Source: Maribacter aquimaris | GTDB taxonomy: Bacteria > Bacteroidota > Bacteroidia > Flavobacteriales > Flavobacteriaceae | Reading direction: 5' to 3' | DNA length: 64,000 nt | Assembly: GCF_014596745.1 (NCBI RefSeq) | Contig: NZ_JABTCF010000006.1 | Coordinates: 1 to 64,000 of the forward strand | Shown: positions 26,085-35,249 of the stretch, piece by piece | Position numbering within the stretch: the stretch's first letter is position 1 | Layout of the letters: every line of letters begins with the position of its first letter | Translations under genes and position numbers: made by a program | Notes under the pieces: generated by a model | The model's database searches: none | Told to the model about the DNA's origin: nothing | The model's input: only the letters and a program-made list of their open reading frames with translations

Positions 26085-27269
26085 ATGAAAAATCTACATC
26101 GAATTCTAGGAATGTGCTTATTGGCAACAACGATCCATACGGCCTATGGCTGTGAATTAAGTCCAAAAAACACGAAAAGCAATGCTGTTATAGCCGAAGC
26201 CATTGTTCCTGGGGAAAATGAAAAATCAGATAACAACACGGTCAAAATCGCTTTGTTATTGGACACCAGCAACAGTATGGACGGGTTGATCAACCAAGCC
26301 AAATCGCAACTTTGGGATATTGTAAACAAGTTTACCCATGCCAAATGCGGCAACGACATACGCCCTAAATTGGAGATAGCCCTATATCAGTACGGCAATG
26401 ACAATCTATCATCCCGAGAAGGGTACATTCAGCAGGTCCTGGATTTTAGCAGTGATCTTGATGAAATCTCTGAAAAACTATTTTCATTGACCACCAATGG
26501 AGGTGAGGAATTCTGTGGACAGGTCATTCAAACCTCATTGAAGCAATTGGACTGGGGGAAGAACCCTGACCATTTGAAGATGATCTTTATTGCCGGCAAC
26601 GAACCCTTTACCCAAGGAAAATTGAATTATAAGGATGCTGTTGCCAATGCCAACGAAAAGCAGGTGGTTGTGAACACCATATTCTGTGGCAACTATGAAC
26701 AAGGCATAAATTCGGCCTGGAAAAAAGGGGCCACCATGACCGGAGGGGAATATTTAGCCATAGACCACAACAAGCGTGTCGTACATATCGACACCCCTTA
26801 TGATGACATCATCATTAAATTGAATGGCAAATTGAATACAACCTACATCTCGTACGGAAGTCTCGGCGCCTCCAAAATGGCCATGCAGGCAGAACAGGAT
26901 GCCAATGCCGAGGCATTGGAGGAAGTGGTAATCGTGAAAAGGGCCGTAAGTAAAAGCTCCAGGATGTATAACAACGCATCGTGGGATTTGGTCGATGCGG
27001 TGGAAGACGAGGATTTTAATGTTGCGGCCATCGAAAAAGAACAATTACCCCAAGAACTGCAGAATAAATCAACAGCGGAAATAGAAGATTATATCGAAAC
27101 AAAAAAGTCGGAGCGTGCCGGTATCCAAAAAGAGATACAGGAACTCAATGCAAAACGGGATGCATACATTGCCAAAAACCAAAAGGAAAACACCGCTGGC
27201 GAATTGGAGAACGCCATGTTGGAAGCCATAAAAAAGCAAGCTGAAAAGAAAAACTATAGGTGGGATTAA
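26085..27269 (+). CDS. Von Willebrand factor type A domain protein
   Basis: This 394-aa protein begins with a signal peptide (CLLATTIHTAYGCE; a Cys near the cleavage site could make it a lipoprotein). The VWA domain (about 50-240) has the MIDAS metal motif DTSNS (58-62 region) and downstream Thr/Asp residues (TTNGGEEF, IFIAGNEPF). The C-terminal third (about 320-394) is charged and helical, likely a coiled coil. VWA proteins mediate metal-dependent binding. It is co-transcribed with the DUF4349 gene and its transcript ends at the hairpin at 27293-27330. Its partner and cellular role are not known. Confidence 0.82.
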   Translation: MKNLHRILGMCLLATTIHTAYGCELSPKNTKSNAVIAEAIVPGENEKSDNNTVKIALLLDTSNSMDGLINQAKSQLWDIVNKFTHAKCGNDIRPKLEIALYQYGNDNLSSREGYIQQVLDFSSDLDEISEKLFSLTTNGGEEFCGQVIQTSLKQLDWGKNPDHLKMIFIAGNEPFTQGKLNYKDAVANANEKQVVVNTIFCGNYEQGINSAWKKGATMTGGEYLAIDHNKRVVHIDTPYDDIIIKLNGKLNTTYISYGSLGASKMAMQAEQDANAEALEEVVIVKRAVSKSSRMYNNASWDLVDAVEDEDFNVAAIEKEQLPQELQNKSTAEIEDYIETKKSERAGIQKEIQELNAKRDAYIAKNQKENTAGELENAMLEAIKKQAEKKNYRWD

Positions 27270-27292
27270 CAGACCCTAACGGGCTTTACATC

Positions 27293-27330
27293 AAACGCTA
27301 TATACCCTTACATGGGTATGTGGCGTTTTT
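27293..27330 (+). terminator. Rho-independent terminator
   Basis: AAACGC with an inner ATACCC/GGGTAT stem pairs with GCGTTT and is followed by a T-run. It lies 24 bp after the VWA stop codon and also separates it from the convergent PorP/SprF gene. Confidence 0.65.
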
Positions 27331-27343
27331 GTGTTTGGGAAAC

Positions 27344-28336
27344 CTATTGCGCAGCAGGGCAATAACAATCGTATCTACGTTCCGATTGCCCAAAATCGTA
27401 CCCCACGGTAATCTGATGGAATCCTCCGTTATCAAAACGCACATCCCCCATTTGATAGGAGTAATTATAGGAAACCATAAAATTTTTGAAGTTCGCACCT
27501 ATAATCGGGGTTATCAATTGCAGTCGTTGTTCCCCAAAGGAACCATCGACCAAGAACTGTGCCCCGTCGAAACTTCTTCTATAGGATAAACCACCCCAAA
27601 TTCTACCAAAATCAACATCCTTATACACCTTGGCATTGATATCCATGGTCTTTTCTTCCGTAAATTCGGTAAGTTGAAAAAGAACAGACGGTTCGTATTG
27701 CCATTCGCTCTTTCCAAAAACATATCCTGCCGATATCAGATATCGTCTTAGGTTATCAAATTCAATGGCCGAATACAGATCCCTTCCGCTACCCAAGGCA
27801 TTCAATACGGAAAAATGCGCATAAAAGTCCATTAAACTATACGACATCCCTAAATCCACATTAAAATAACTGACACTATTATTACCTCCGGTTATAACCG
27901 GATCGGGAATAACGGAACGAAATTCGGATTCATCCAGACTACTTTGTAGCAATCCACCACTGATACCGAAAGACAATTGGTTTAAATAGCGCACATCGCC
28001 ACCCAGTTTTAAGTGATGCGCATAGGTAAGCTTTAGACCCGTTTGGGAATGATATCCATTGGCGTCGTTAAAAAATATGGCCCCCACACCGCTTGGTCCG
28101 TCACCAAGTCGAAAATTGGCACTCAGTGTTTGTAGGTTCGGGGCTTCATCCACAGAAAACCATTGTTTCCTAATCGTCCCCCTAATCTTACCACCTTCCC
28201 CTATACCCGCCATTGAAGGATAAACCAGATAATAGTTATCGGACAGATAATCAAAATATACGGGAATGCCTTCTTGGGCCAAAGACCTAAAGCCAAAAGC
28301 CAAAAAAACAAAGATTAGCAGCAAGCGAAATTTCAT
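27344..28336 (-). CDS. PorP/SprF-family type IX secretion membrane protein
   Basis: From ATG 28336 the protein is about 330 aa with a signal peptide (MKFRLLLIFVFLAFGF, cleavage after LAQ) and a PorP/SprF barrel: DYLSDNYYLVYPSMAGIGEGG near the start and a C-terminal YDFGQSERRY strand. Unlike the copy at 15012-16004 it has no large adhesin gene beside it, so its substrate must be encoded elsewhere. The longest frame starts at 28474, overlapping the nfuA start region on the other strand; the extra 46 residues have no signal-peptide character and were rejected. Confidence 0.85.
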   Translation of the reverse strand: MKFRLLLIFVFLAFGFRSLAQEGIPVYFDYLSDNYYLVYPSMAGIGEGGKIRGTIRKQWFSVDEAPNLQTLSANFRLGDGPSGVGAIFFNDANGYHSQTGLKLTYAHHLKLGGDVRYLNQLSFGISGGLLQSSLDESEFRSVIPDPVITGGNNSVSYFNVDLGMSYSLMDFYAHFSVLNALGSGRDLYSAIEFDNLRRYLISAGYVFGKSEWQYEPSVLFQLTEFTEEKTMDINAKVYKDVDFGRIWGGLSYRRSFDGAQFLVDGSFGEQRLQLITPIIGANFKNFMVSYNYSYQMGDVRFDNGGFHQITVGYDFGQSERRYDCYCPAAQ

Positions 28337-28416
28337 ATAGATACTGGGGATTTCCAATTTAATATCGACCAAACATAACATATAACGGTTGAATCGCAAC
28401 ATTATTATATTTCGAC

Positions 28417-28442
28417 AAAGTACGAATAAGTTCGTACTTTTG
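28417..28442 (+). promoter_or_regulatory. nfuA promoter with overlapping palindromic operator
   Basis: TACTTTTG at 28435-28442 is a perfect Bacteroidota -7 box (TAnnTTTG), 16 bp before the nfuA ATG. A perfect 10-bp inverted repeat, AAAGTACGAA and TTCGTACTTT with a TAAG spacer (28417-28440), overlaps it. A regulator bound there would block the polymerase. Which regulator is unknown; an iron or iron-sulphur-responsive one would suit the gene. Confidence 0.6.
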
Positions 28443-28458
28443 CCGAAAACATAATTAT

Positions 28459-29367
28459 ATGAAGTCGTACTCAATAGCTGTAAAACAAACGAACAACCCT
28501 GCGGTTGTAAAATTTGAGACCAACCATTTCATTACCAAAAACAATAATTACGAGTTTAAAAATATAGATGAGGCCAAAAAATCACCCCTGGCCCAACAGT
28601 TATTCCATCTTCCTTTTATCAAAACCGTTTACATTTCGGGTAATTTCATAGGATTGGAACGCTTTAATATCATCGAATGGGCCGATGTCCAGGATGAAGT
28701 CGCACAGCAATTGGCCGACTACCTGAATTCCGGGGAGCCTGTTGTCATCGAAGATGACACGACCAACACCAATAAAGTACCCATTACCGTTTATGCCGAA
28801 GTGACACCAAACCCATCGGTCATGAAATTTGTCTGTAACATGCGGATTGTACCGGCCACTTTCGAATTCAAGAACATCGATGAGGCCAAAGACTCTAAAT
28901 TGGCGAAACAGCTCTTCCAATTTCCTTTTGTAAAAGAAGTATTCTTGGATGAGAATTACGTTTCCGTAAGCAAGTATGATGTTGCCGAATGGGATGACAT
29001 TACGATGGAGCTACGTGAAATGATCCGGGAATTCATAGCCAATGGCAATGAGGTGATTTCGGAAAATAGCATTGCTGTTTCCAAGGCAGAGACCGCAAAA
29101 GCCGATGCCCTTCCCGATTTCTTGGACGACACATCCAAACAGATCATCGACATATTGGAAGAATATGTAAAACCTGCGGTAGCCAGTGATGGTGGCAACA
29201 TCCTTTTCCAATCCTATGAATCGGAAACCAAAACCGTCAATGTAATCCTTCAGGGGGCCTGTAGTGGATGCCCCTCATCAACCTATACCCTAAAGAATGG
29301 CATAGAAACCATGCTTAAGAATATGATGGGTGACAAGGTCAATGAGGTTGTTGCCTTAAACGGTTGA
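28459..29367 (+). CDS. nfuA: NfuA-type iron-sulphur carrier with two N-domains
   Basis: This 302-aa protein contains two copies of the Nfu N-terminal domain (about 8-95 and 108-195). The copies share the pattern FKNIDEAKxSxLAxQLF followed by PFxKxV, showing an internal duplication. A C-terminal NifU-like domain (about 222-300) follows, with the cluster-binding CSGC motif near residue 268. Proteins of this kind accept [4Fe-4S] clusters and pass them to target enzymes. The promoter carries a perfect palindrome over its -7 box, so expression is probably controlled. The symbol is given by domain content; Bacteroidota members are usually called NifU family protein. Confidence 0.88.
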   Translation: MKSYSIAVKQTNNPAVVKFETNHFITKNNNYEFKNIDEAKKSPLAQQLFHLPFIKTVYISGNFIGLERFNIIEWADVQDEVAQQLADYLNSGEPVVIEDDTTNTNKVPITVYAEVTPNPSVMKFVCNMRIVPATFEFKNIDEAKDSKLAKQLFQFPFVKEVFLDENYVSVSKYDVAEWDDITMELREMIREFIANGNEVISENSIAVSKAETAKADALPDFLDDTSKQIIDILEEYVKPAVASDGGNILFQSYESETKTVNVILQGACSGCPSSTYTLKNGIETMLKNMMGDKVNEVVALNG

Positions 29368-29438
29368 TTTTCATGTTTTGCATTAGCCTTTCTTCTTTTA
29401 ATTCGTTAACTTGAAGGAAACAATAAAAAACACTAATT

Positions 29439-29639
29439 ATGTCAGTTTTAAAAGTTATCGAAGTATTGGCCAATTCTGAGAAGAGTTGGGAAGATGCCAC
29501 AAAAAAAGCAGTAGCGGAAGCCTCTAAAAGCGTTAAGAACATTCGTTCCGTATACGTTCAAGAACAAAGTGCCAGCGTAAAAGATGGTGAGATATCCGAT
29601 TTTCGCGTTAATGTAAAGATCACTTTCGAGGTTAAATAA
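29439..29639 (+). CDS. Dodecin family protein
   Basis: This 66-aa protein matches dodecins throughout: MSVLKVIEVLANSEKSWEDA, then the flavin-stacking region IRSVYVQEQ and a final beta-strand (FRVNVKITFEV). Dodecins form hollow spheres of twelve subunits that store flavins or coenzyme A. It starts 72 bp after nfuA and is followed by a terminator. Confidence 0.92.
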   Translation: MSVLKVIEVLANSEKSWEDATKKAVAEASKSVKNIRSVYVQEQSASVKDGEISDFRVNVKITFEVK

Positions 29640-29660
29640 CCCTTGCTTGAATCGAATACC

Positions 29661-29688
29661 AAAGCGTCCTTTTCGGGCGCTTTTTTTG
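29661..29688 (+). terminator. Rho-independent terminator
   Basis: AAAGCGTCC pairs with GGGCGCTTT (one wobble) around a TTTTC loop, followed by a T-run of seven. It ends the nfuA/dodecin region, 22 bp after the dodecin stop. Confidence 0.75.
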
Positions 29689-29818
29689 TGGTATACGTTA
29701 TCGACCCCTTGCCAAGGATTGCACCATTGCCATAATCCTCCAAGATTAACAATTGTTTAGTGCTTATAATTTGATAGGGGAATGGAATTTTATTTTTTTT
29801 GCACAAAAACCATATCAC

Positions 29819-30655
29819 GTGAATATACTTAACGATTACGAAGAAAGTATTACAAAAGCCCAGGAATGGCTGTGGGAAATTCTTCCAGGACTGGTCACTT
29901 CCATAGTTACAGCCGTCCTTATTTTAGTAGTTGGGCTATGGATCATTAGATTAATCAATAAAATGGTCAGGAAGTTCTTCCTTAAGGCGGATTACGACCC
30001 CTCTCTGGAAACTTTCCTGCAAAGTTTTATCAGTATTGGTCTAAAAATAATGCTTTTTGTATTGGTAATCACCCAATTGGGTGTACACTCCTCTTCGTTA
30101 GTCGCAATTATTGGCGCGGGCGGACTGGCCATTGGATTAGCCCTTCAGGGTTCCCTGGCCAATTTTGCGGGCGGGGTACTTATTCTGGTCTTTAAACCCT
30201 TCAAGGTGGGTGATTTTATCTCCGCCCAGGGTATCGATGGCACGGTTAGGGAAATCACTATTTTCACCACCAAATTAAGCACCTTTGGCAATCAAATCGC
30301 CATAATTCCCAACGGACAACTATCCAACAACAACATCATTAATTATAACGCCCAAAATACCAGAAGGGATAAAATAACGGTGGGAATAGGATATGACTCC
30401 AACATAAAACAAGCAAAAGATATTTTACTTGAAATATGCGCAGAAAACAAGGATATTATGGAAGATCCCGCGCCGGAAGTCTATGTTGAGGCATTGGCCG
30501 ACAGCTCCGTTAACCTCTCCCTGCGTTTTTGGGCAGAAAACGACGTATTCTGGGCAGCGCATTTCCATGTAATGGAAGAATTGAAAAATAGGTTGGACGC
30601 GGCTGGAATAGAAATCCCCTTTCCACAAAGGGTTATACACCAAAAGCAGTCCTAG
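29819..30655 (+). CDS. Small-conductance mechanosensitive channel, MscS family
   Basis: This protein of about 278 aa starts at GTG 29819 (VNILNDYEE); a TTG frame from 29753 runs through an AT-rich promoter-like stretch (TATTTTTTTTG) and was rejected. Three transmembrane helices come first (LVTSIVTAVLILVVGLWI and two more), then the pore helix with the Gly/Ala pattern (GAGGLAIGLALQGSLANFAGG) and the cytoplasmic beta domain (FKVGDFI, IPNGQLSNNNIINY). It opens under membrane tension to release solutes after osmotic down-shock. It converges on tsaB with a 4-bp overlap of stop codons. Confidence 0.9.
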   Translation: MNILNDYEESITKAQEWLWEILPGLVTSIVTAVLILVVGLWIIRLINKMVRKFFLKADYDPSLETFLQSFISIGLKIMLFVLVITQLGVHSSSLVAIIGAGGLAIGLALQGSLANFAGGVLILVFKPFKVGDFISAQGIDGTVREITIFTTKLSTFGNQIAIIPNGQLSNNNIINYNAQNTRRDKITVGIGYDSNIKQAKDILLEICAENKDIMEDPAPEVYVEALADSSVNLSLRFWAENDVFWAAHFHVMEELKNRLDAAGIEIPFPQRVIHQKQS

Positions 30656-31326
30656 GGCTTTTTGCGTTGCATCATGAAATCCTTTAGATAATAAGGCTCA
30701 AAATAGGCTACATCCTCAAAGTCTTTTTCCTGATACTTCCTAAAGGACAATATCCCCATCTCACGAGCAGAGGGGACAACCGCTGTATTGTAGGTCACAT
30801 TTTCGTGTTCTATGACTCCCATACATTTTTCAGCCCCACTGCCCAATAAAAGCACCTTACCTTTACTTGCGTACTCTTGGAAGGAATCCTCATCAATGAT
30901 TTCCGCCTTCGTCTCACGCACTTCCATCAAATCCTTATCAAAAACCATGGAGTACACTTCCATTCTACGGGCATCCAACAATGGGACGATAAAATCAATT
31001 TCGGAAGCCTTGGCCTGTTCCGCCATACTTCGGAGGGTAGGCACCGAAATCAAGGGTAAATCCAAGGCATAACACAACCCTTTTGCTGCGGATACGCCAA
31101 TACGCAATCCTGTATAGGAGCCGGGGCCTTTACTCACAGCAACCGCATCAAGATCATCCTTGCCCAAGGAGGCTTCCCGCAGCACCTCTTCAACAAAGAC
31201 ATGCAATTGTTCGGAATGGGAAAAATTAGGCGTATTGTGTTCCTTAATCGCTACTACGTCCCCATCTTTCGCTATGGAAACAGAGCAATTGGTCGTAGCG
31301 GTCTCTAAATTCAGTATCAAAGCCAT
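30652..31326 (-). CDS. tsaB: tRNA threonylcarbamoyladenosine biosynthesis protein TsaB
   Basis: From ATG 31326 the protein is about 224 aa, opening MALILNLETATTNCSVSIA. It belongs to the ASKHA/YgjD fold (SKGPGSYTGLRIGVSAAKGLCYAL is the diagnostic central segment). TsaB has no catalytic role by itself; with TsaD and TsaE it makes the t6A modification at position 37 of tRNAs that read ANN codons. The upstream in-frame Met at 31371 would include the terminator hairpin of the export operon and was rejected. Confidence 0.92.
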   Translation of the reverse strand: MALILNLETATTNCSVSIAKDGDVVAIKEHNTPNFSHSEQLHVFVEEVLREASLGKDDLDAVAVSKGPGSYTGLRIGVSAAKGLCYALDLPLISVPTLRSMAEQAKASEIDFIVPLLDARRMEVYSMVFDKDLMEVRETKAEIIDEDSFQEYASKGKVLLLGSGAEKCMGVIEHENVTYNTAVVPSAREMGILSFRKYQEKDFEDVAYFEPYYLKDFMMQRKKP

Positions 31327-31360
31327 AGCTTGCAAAGATAGACCTAATGCCCTAAATATA

Positions 31361-31397
31361 AAAAGGCCCATTACGAATTCCAGTAATGGGCCTTTAC
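31361..31397 (-). terminator. Bidirectional-looking terminator of the export operon
   Basis: GGCCCATTAC (31365-31374) pairs perfectly with GTAATGGGCC (31383-31392), and on the minus strand CTTTTTATATTT follows. It lies just after the TolC stop codon and 35 bp before the tsaB start. Confidence 0.85.
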
Positions 31398-31414
31398 TTA
31401 TTCCAACAAAGCTT

Positions 31415-32764
31415 TTAATTCAATGTAAGTGGTATGCCAAAATAGAATTCTAGGATCTTCAACCTGAAAATATAGGCATATTTCGTCCGTACCACATCGG
31501 CTTCCGCATTATCGACCCTGGATTGTGCCTGGCTGTAGTTAAAGGAGTTCATCAACCCCACATCAAAACGTTCCTTGGCATAGTCATAAGCCAATCTTCT
31601 CGCTGCCAATGTTTTTTCGGCAGCCTCGTAAGACTTAGAAAAGGTAGTAACATCCACATAGGCCTGATTTATGCGCGTCTCCAGATCTAATTTGTCCTGT
31701 TCGAACTGTAGTTTGGATTTCTCCAAACTAATTCTAGACCTGCTTACATTATTTCGTGTGCTCCATCCGTTAAAAATAGGGATGTTCAATTGAGCCCCAT
31801 AGGAAATACCATCGAAAATCCACAATTGATCCTTAAACCCAGGAGTATACGGCACCCCGTTACTGTCAGGAATTGCGGTAACATCGGAATATCTTGTCCC
31901 GTACTGTAAGAACCCCGACAAGGTTGGAGCGTAGGCCCCTTTGGCAATCTCTAAATCCTTTTCTGCAAGCTCCACATTGGACTTGGAGAATTTAATGTCG
32001 TTCCGAAATTCCAAGGCCTTGGCAAATATGGTCTTCGGGGAATTATTCAATACTTCAGAAGGTGGAATTTCAAAGACTTCCTCTGCCACGTCAAAGTTTT
32101 CATAATCGGTAATCTGCAATAATTGCGCAAGGTTGATCCGTGAAATCAACACCAAACTCTCATTATTCACGATCTGTTGTTCCTGATTCGCCGCTGTGGC
32201 CTCAATCTCCAACAAATCCCCCTTGGCAACCACTCCGGATTCAACCAACTCCTTGGTCCGTTTTAAATCCTGTTCGGTAACCGCATATTGGGCCTTTGAC
32301 ACCTTTAGGGCCTCCTTGTTCGATAATATTTGAAGATAGGCATTGGCCACGTTCAATCGAATATCATCCTTTAAATTATCCAATCGATATTGACTGGATA
32401 ACGCCGCCATTTTCGCCCTATTCAACCTTTTGATATTCCGTAACCCATCGTACAATGTAATGCCCGCACTTAAACTGGCGTTTACATTGAATGCCGTACT
32501 ATTCGTAGGAAGGTTATTGGTCGGATTGATAGAAAAACCCGTATTACTCGATGCCGATGTCGATGCATTTAAACTTGGCAACAAACCGCCCAAGGCATCC
32601 TTTTCGTCTATCTTAACATTTTCGAGATCCAACTCATATTGTTCTACGGTCAAGTTGTTCTCAACGGCATAGGTAACACATTCTTCCAAGGTCCACTTTT
32701 TCTGCTGGGCCGTTGCCCATCCAACGGTAAATACCAGGAGTATAGCTGTTAGTTTGAATTTCAT
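31415..32764 (-). CDS. TolC-family outer-membrane efflux channel
   Basis: This 449-aa protein has a signal peptide (ends WATAQQ) and two OEP domains made of long helices with a repeat structure (WTLEECVTYAVENN at the start; LEFRNDIKFSKSNVELAEKDL in the middle), as usual for trimeric channels that span outer membrane and periplasm. It is the last gene of the MacB-type locus and should be the exit duct for the pumps upstream. A terminator follows at once. Confidence 0.92.
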   Translation of the reverse strand: MKFKLTAILLVFTVGWATAQQKKWTLEECVTYAVENNLTVEQYELDLENVKIDEKDALGGLLPSLNASTSASSNTGFSINPTNNLPTNSTAFNVNASLSAGITLYDGLRNIKRLNRAKMAALSSQYRLDNLKDDIRLNVANAYLQILSNKEALKVSKAQYAVTEQDLKRTKELVESGVVAKGDLLEIEATAANQEQQIVNNESLVLISRINLAQLLQITDYENFDVAEEVFEIPPSEVLNNSPKTIFAKALEFRNDIKFSKSNVELAEKDLEIAKGAYAPTLSGFLQYGTRYSDVTAIPDSNGVPYTPGFKDQLWIFDGISYGAQLNIPIFNGWSTRNNVSRSRISLEKSKLQFEQDKLDLETRINQAYVDVTTFSKSYEAAEKTLAARRLAYDYAKERFDVGLMNSFNYSQAQSRVDNAEADVVRTKYAYIFRLKILEFYFGIPLTLN

Positions 32765-32794
32765 TTTATGATTTTTTGATTACTGATTGATGAT

Positions 32795-33943
32795 TTATTC
32801 CTCACTTTCCTCGGAGTCTTCTTCTTCCTCCCCCTTTTTGATCGGTTCGGTCTTGTTCCATTGTTTTACTTCGTCATCTTTAGTGAGACCGGAAACGATT
32901 TCAACGTTTACCCCATCAGAAATCCCTATTTCAATATCCTTACGCTCGAACTTTTGGTCCTCCACATTTCCAACCGCTACCTCTACATAAGGCTTATCCG
33001 TTTTATTATCAAATTGTAACAAGGCCTCTGGAATGACCATAATACTATCTTTCTTTTCCAAGACCATCGATGCATTGGCGCTGTAACCCGCACGGATGAA
33101 AACATCGTCATCTACCTCGACATCCCCTTCGATCTTAAACTGTACGGCACCGGTTTCCTCGACGCCTTTAGGGGCAATAAAACGCAATTTCGCATCCAAT
33201 TCCTTTCCTTCAATAGCACCAAGGCTTATTTTCAGTGGTGTTCCCAATTTCAGTTTCCCTACCTCTCCTTCATCTACCTTGCCCTCGAAGATCATCTTGG
33301 TCAAATCCGCAATGGTGGCAATGGTGGTACCGTCATTGAAGTTGTTACTTTGAATGACCTGAAACCCTTCCTCTACAGGAATCTCTAAAATAGTGCCATC
33401 AACTGTCGCCCTTATGTTCGTATTGGCGCTTGCCGAGCCTCCTGCAGAACCCCTTTTGATGATTTGGTAATCGCTTTGGGCATTGCTAAGCTCTTGTTTG
33501 GCTTGATCAAACTGTAATTGTATATTGTTGAAGTCTTGGTTCGATATGACCCCCTTCTCGAACAAGGCCTTATTCCTATTGTACTCAATGGTCACATTGT
33601 TCAACGCCAATTCGGCATTCCTCACCCGGCCACGAGCTTGGTTCAAAGACTGTTCATTCGGCACTACCTTGATCCTGGCAATCAAATCCCCAGATTTCAC
33701 TTCAGCGCCTTCTTCCAAGAAGATTTTCTCTATAATTCCTGAAATCTGTGGTTTGATCTCAATCTCATCTTCGGGAACAACCTTTCCTGTAGCCACGGTT
33801 TTCTTTTCAATATTGGCAATGAACGGTTTCATGGTTTCATAGGTAACCGCGGATTTACTGTTGGATTTTATAAAAAATGCCGCAGCCCAAAGCGCTCCTA
33901 GCACTAAAAGTCCAATCAACGAATATTTTAAAATTTTGTTCAT
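32795..33943 (-). CDS. Periplasmic adaptor (membrane fusion protein) of MacAB-like exporter, copy 1
   Basis: This 382-aa MacA/HlyD-type adaptor has an N-terminal membrane anchor (YSLIGLLVLGALWAAAFFI), a biotinyl-lipoyl-like domain split by a coiled-coil hairpin (IEKIFLEEGAEVKSGDLIA; helices about 90-150), a beta-barrel (about 230-300) and an acidic C-terminal tail (EEEEDSEESEE). It links the inner-membrane permeases to the TolC channel encoded 30 bp downstream. It resembles the second adaptor at 37347-38459 over its whole length, so the two are paralogues. Confidence 0.92.
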   Translation of the reverse strand: MNKILKYSLIGLLVLGALWAAAFFIKSNSKSAVTYETMKPFIANIEKKTVATGKVVPEDEIEIKPQISGIIEKIFLEEGAEVKSGDLIARIKVVPNEQSLNQARGRVRNAELALNNVTIEYNRNKALFEKGVISNQDFNNIQLQFDQAKQELSNAQSDYQIIKRGSAGGSASANTNIRATVDGTILEIPVEEGFQVIQSNNFNDGTTIATIADLTKMIFEGKVDEGEVGKLKLGTPLKISLGAIEGKELDAKLRFIAPKGVEETGAVQFKIEGDVEVDDDVFIRAGYSANASMVLEKKDSIMVIPEALLQFDNKTDKPYVEVAVGNVEDQKFERKDIEIGISDGVNVEIVSGLTKDDEVKQWNKTEPIKKGEEEEDSEESEE

Positions 33944-33985
33944 TTTAATAACTTTTTATTTATATACTGGTTTGTTGTTTATTTT

Positions 33986-35248
33986 CTATTCTTCACGCAA
34001 AGCATCAATGGGTTTAATGCTTACCGCCCGATGTGCCGGTATAAGCCCTATCAATGTCCCCAATACCACCATGATGGCCAGGGCTCCCAAAACATAAGGA
34101 ATGGGCACCGTTGGATTGGTATATGGAAAATCCAGATCCTTTGTCATATTGTTGATTAGGCTCAACAGGCCTGCCCCGAGGATTACCCCAATAATTCCCG
34201 CCAAAACAGTCAAGAATACAGACTCCAGTATTATTTGGGACCTCACCTCATTAGGTGTTGCACCAAGAGCCCTTCGCACCCCTAATTCCTTGGTACGTTC
34301 CTTGACCGATATCAAAAGGATATTGCCAATACCGATTACCCCTGCCAAAATAGTGGCTATCCCAACGATTAGGGACACAAAGGTCAACCCCTTGGCAAAA
34401 CCGGAAATCTTGGTGAACATTTCCCCTAGATTGAAGGAACCAAAGGCCCTATCATCATCTGGGGCCACCTTATGGATACTTTTCAAGATCGACTTTACAT
34501 CCTTCTCAACCTGTACAACGTCCGCATCATCATAGGCGGCAATACACATATACCCAATATTATCCCCGGAATTGTACAATTTCCGATACGTGGAAAAGGG
34601 GATGAAAATATCTCCATCGTTATCAAAACTGACGCCTTGTGCCATTTTATGGACACCGATTACTTGAAAATACACACTACCGATCCGAATATACTGGCCT
34701 ACCGGATTTTCATCTTTTTCAAATAATTCCTGTAAATTCCGTTCCCCTATCACGCAGACCTTCCGCGCCTGTCTGATGTCCTCATCATTGATAAACCTAC
34801 CCCCATCGAATATTTTCTTGGTGGCGATTTTGGTATACACCGGATAATCGCCGTTTATGGTATACGTTCCTGATTTTTGACCACGAACCGTATAAATCGG
34901 ATCGGAACCAAAATTGCCCAATGTAATTCGGGGTGCTATATATTGTATTTCGGGAATCCTGTTTTGCAATTCCGTTACATTATCCAACTTTAATTGCATT
35001 TGCCTACCGGTTTTAAATCCGCCATACGGCTTGCTCGTACTCTGCCCCCAAACGAACATACTGTTCATTGAGACTGTTTTGAACACCTTTTCAAAACCGT
35101 TGTCCATTCCTTTTGCGGCCCCGGAAAGACCTATATAGACAAAGATTCCCCACAGCACCCCAACCATGGTAATAATCGTTCTGGTCTTATTCTTTCCAAT
35201 AGAACCAAAAATCTCCTGCCATGTATTTTTATCGAATAAGAATCCCAT
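33986..35248 (-). CDS. MacB-type ABC transporter permease 1
   Basis: This 420-aa permease has the MacB_PCD/FtsX layout: first transmembrane helix (about 20-42; TIITMVGVLWGIFVYIGLSG), a large periplasmic domain (about 45-270) and three C-terminal helices with the coupling segment VKERTKELGVRRALGATPNEV. It ends with the family motif IPAHRAVSIKPIDALREE. No ATPase domain is attached, unlike E. coli MacB; the separate ATPase at 36472-37173 serves it. The gap to permease 2 is one base. Confidence 0.92.
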   Translation of the reverse strand: MGFLFDKNTWQEIFGSIGKNKTRTIITMVGVLWGIFVYIGLSGAAKGMDNGFEKVFKTVSMNSMFVWGQSTSKPYGGFKTGRQMQLKLDNVTELQNRIPEIQYIAPRITLGNFGSDPIYTVRGQKSGTYTINGDYPVYTKIATKKIFDGGRFINDEDIRQARKVCVIGERNLQELFEKDENPVGQYIRIGSVYFQVIGVHKMAQGVSFDNDGDIFIPFSTYRKLYNSGDNIGYMCIAAYDDADVVQVEKDVKSILKSIHKVAPDDDRAFGSFNLGEMFTKISGFAKGLTFVSLIVGIATILAGVIGIGNILLISVKERTKELGVRRALGATPNEVRSQIILESVFLTVLAGIIGVILGAGLLSLINNMTKDLDFPYTNPTVPIPYVLGALAIMVVLGTLIGLIPAHRAVSIKPIDALREE

Positions 35249-35249
35249 A

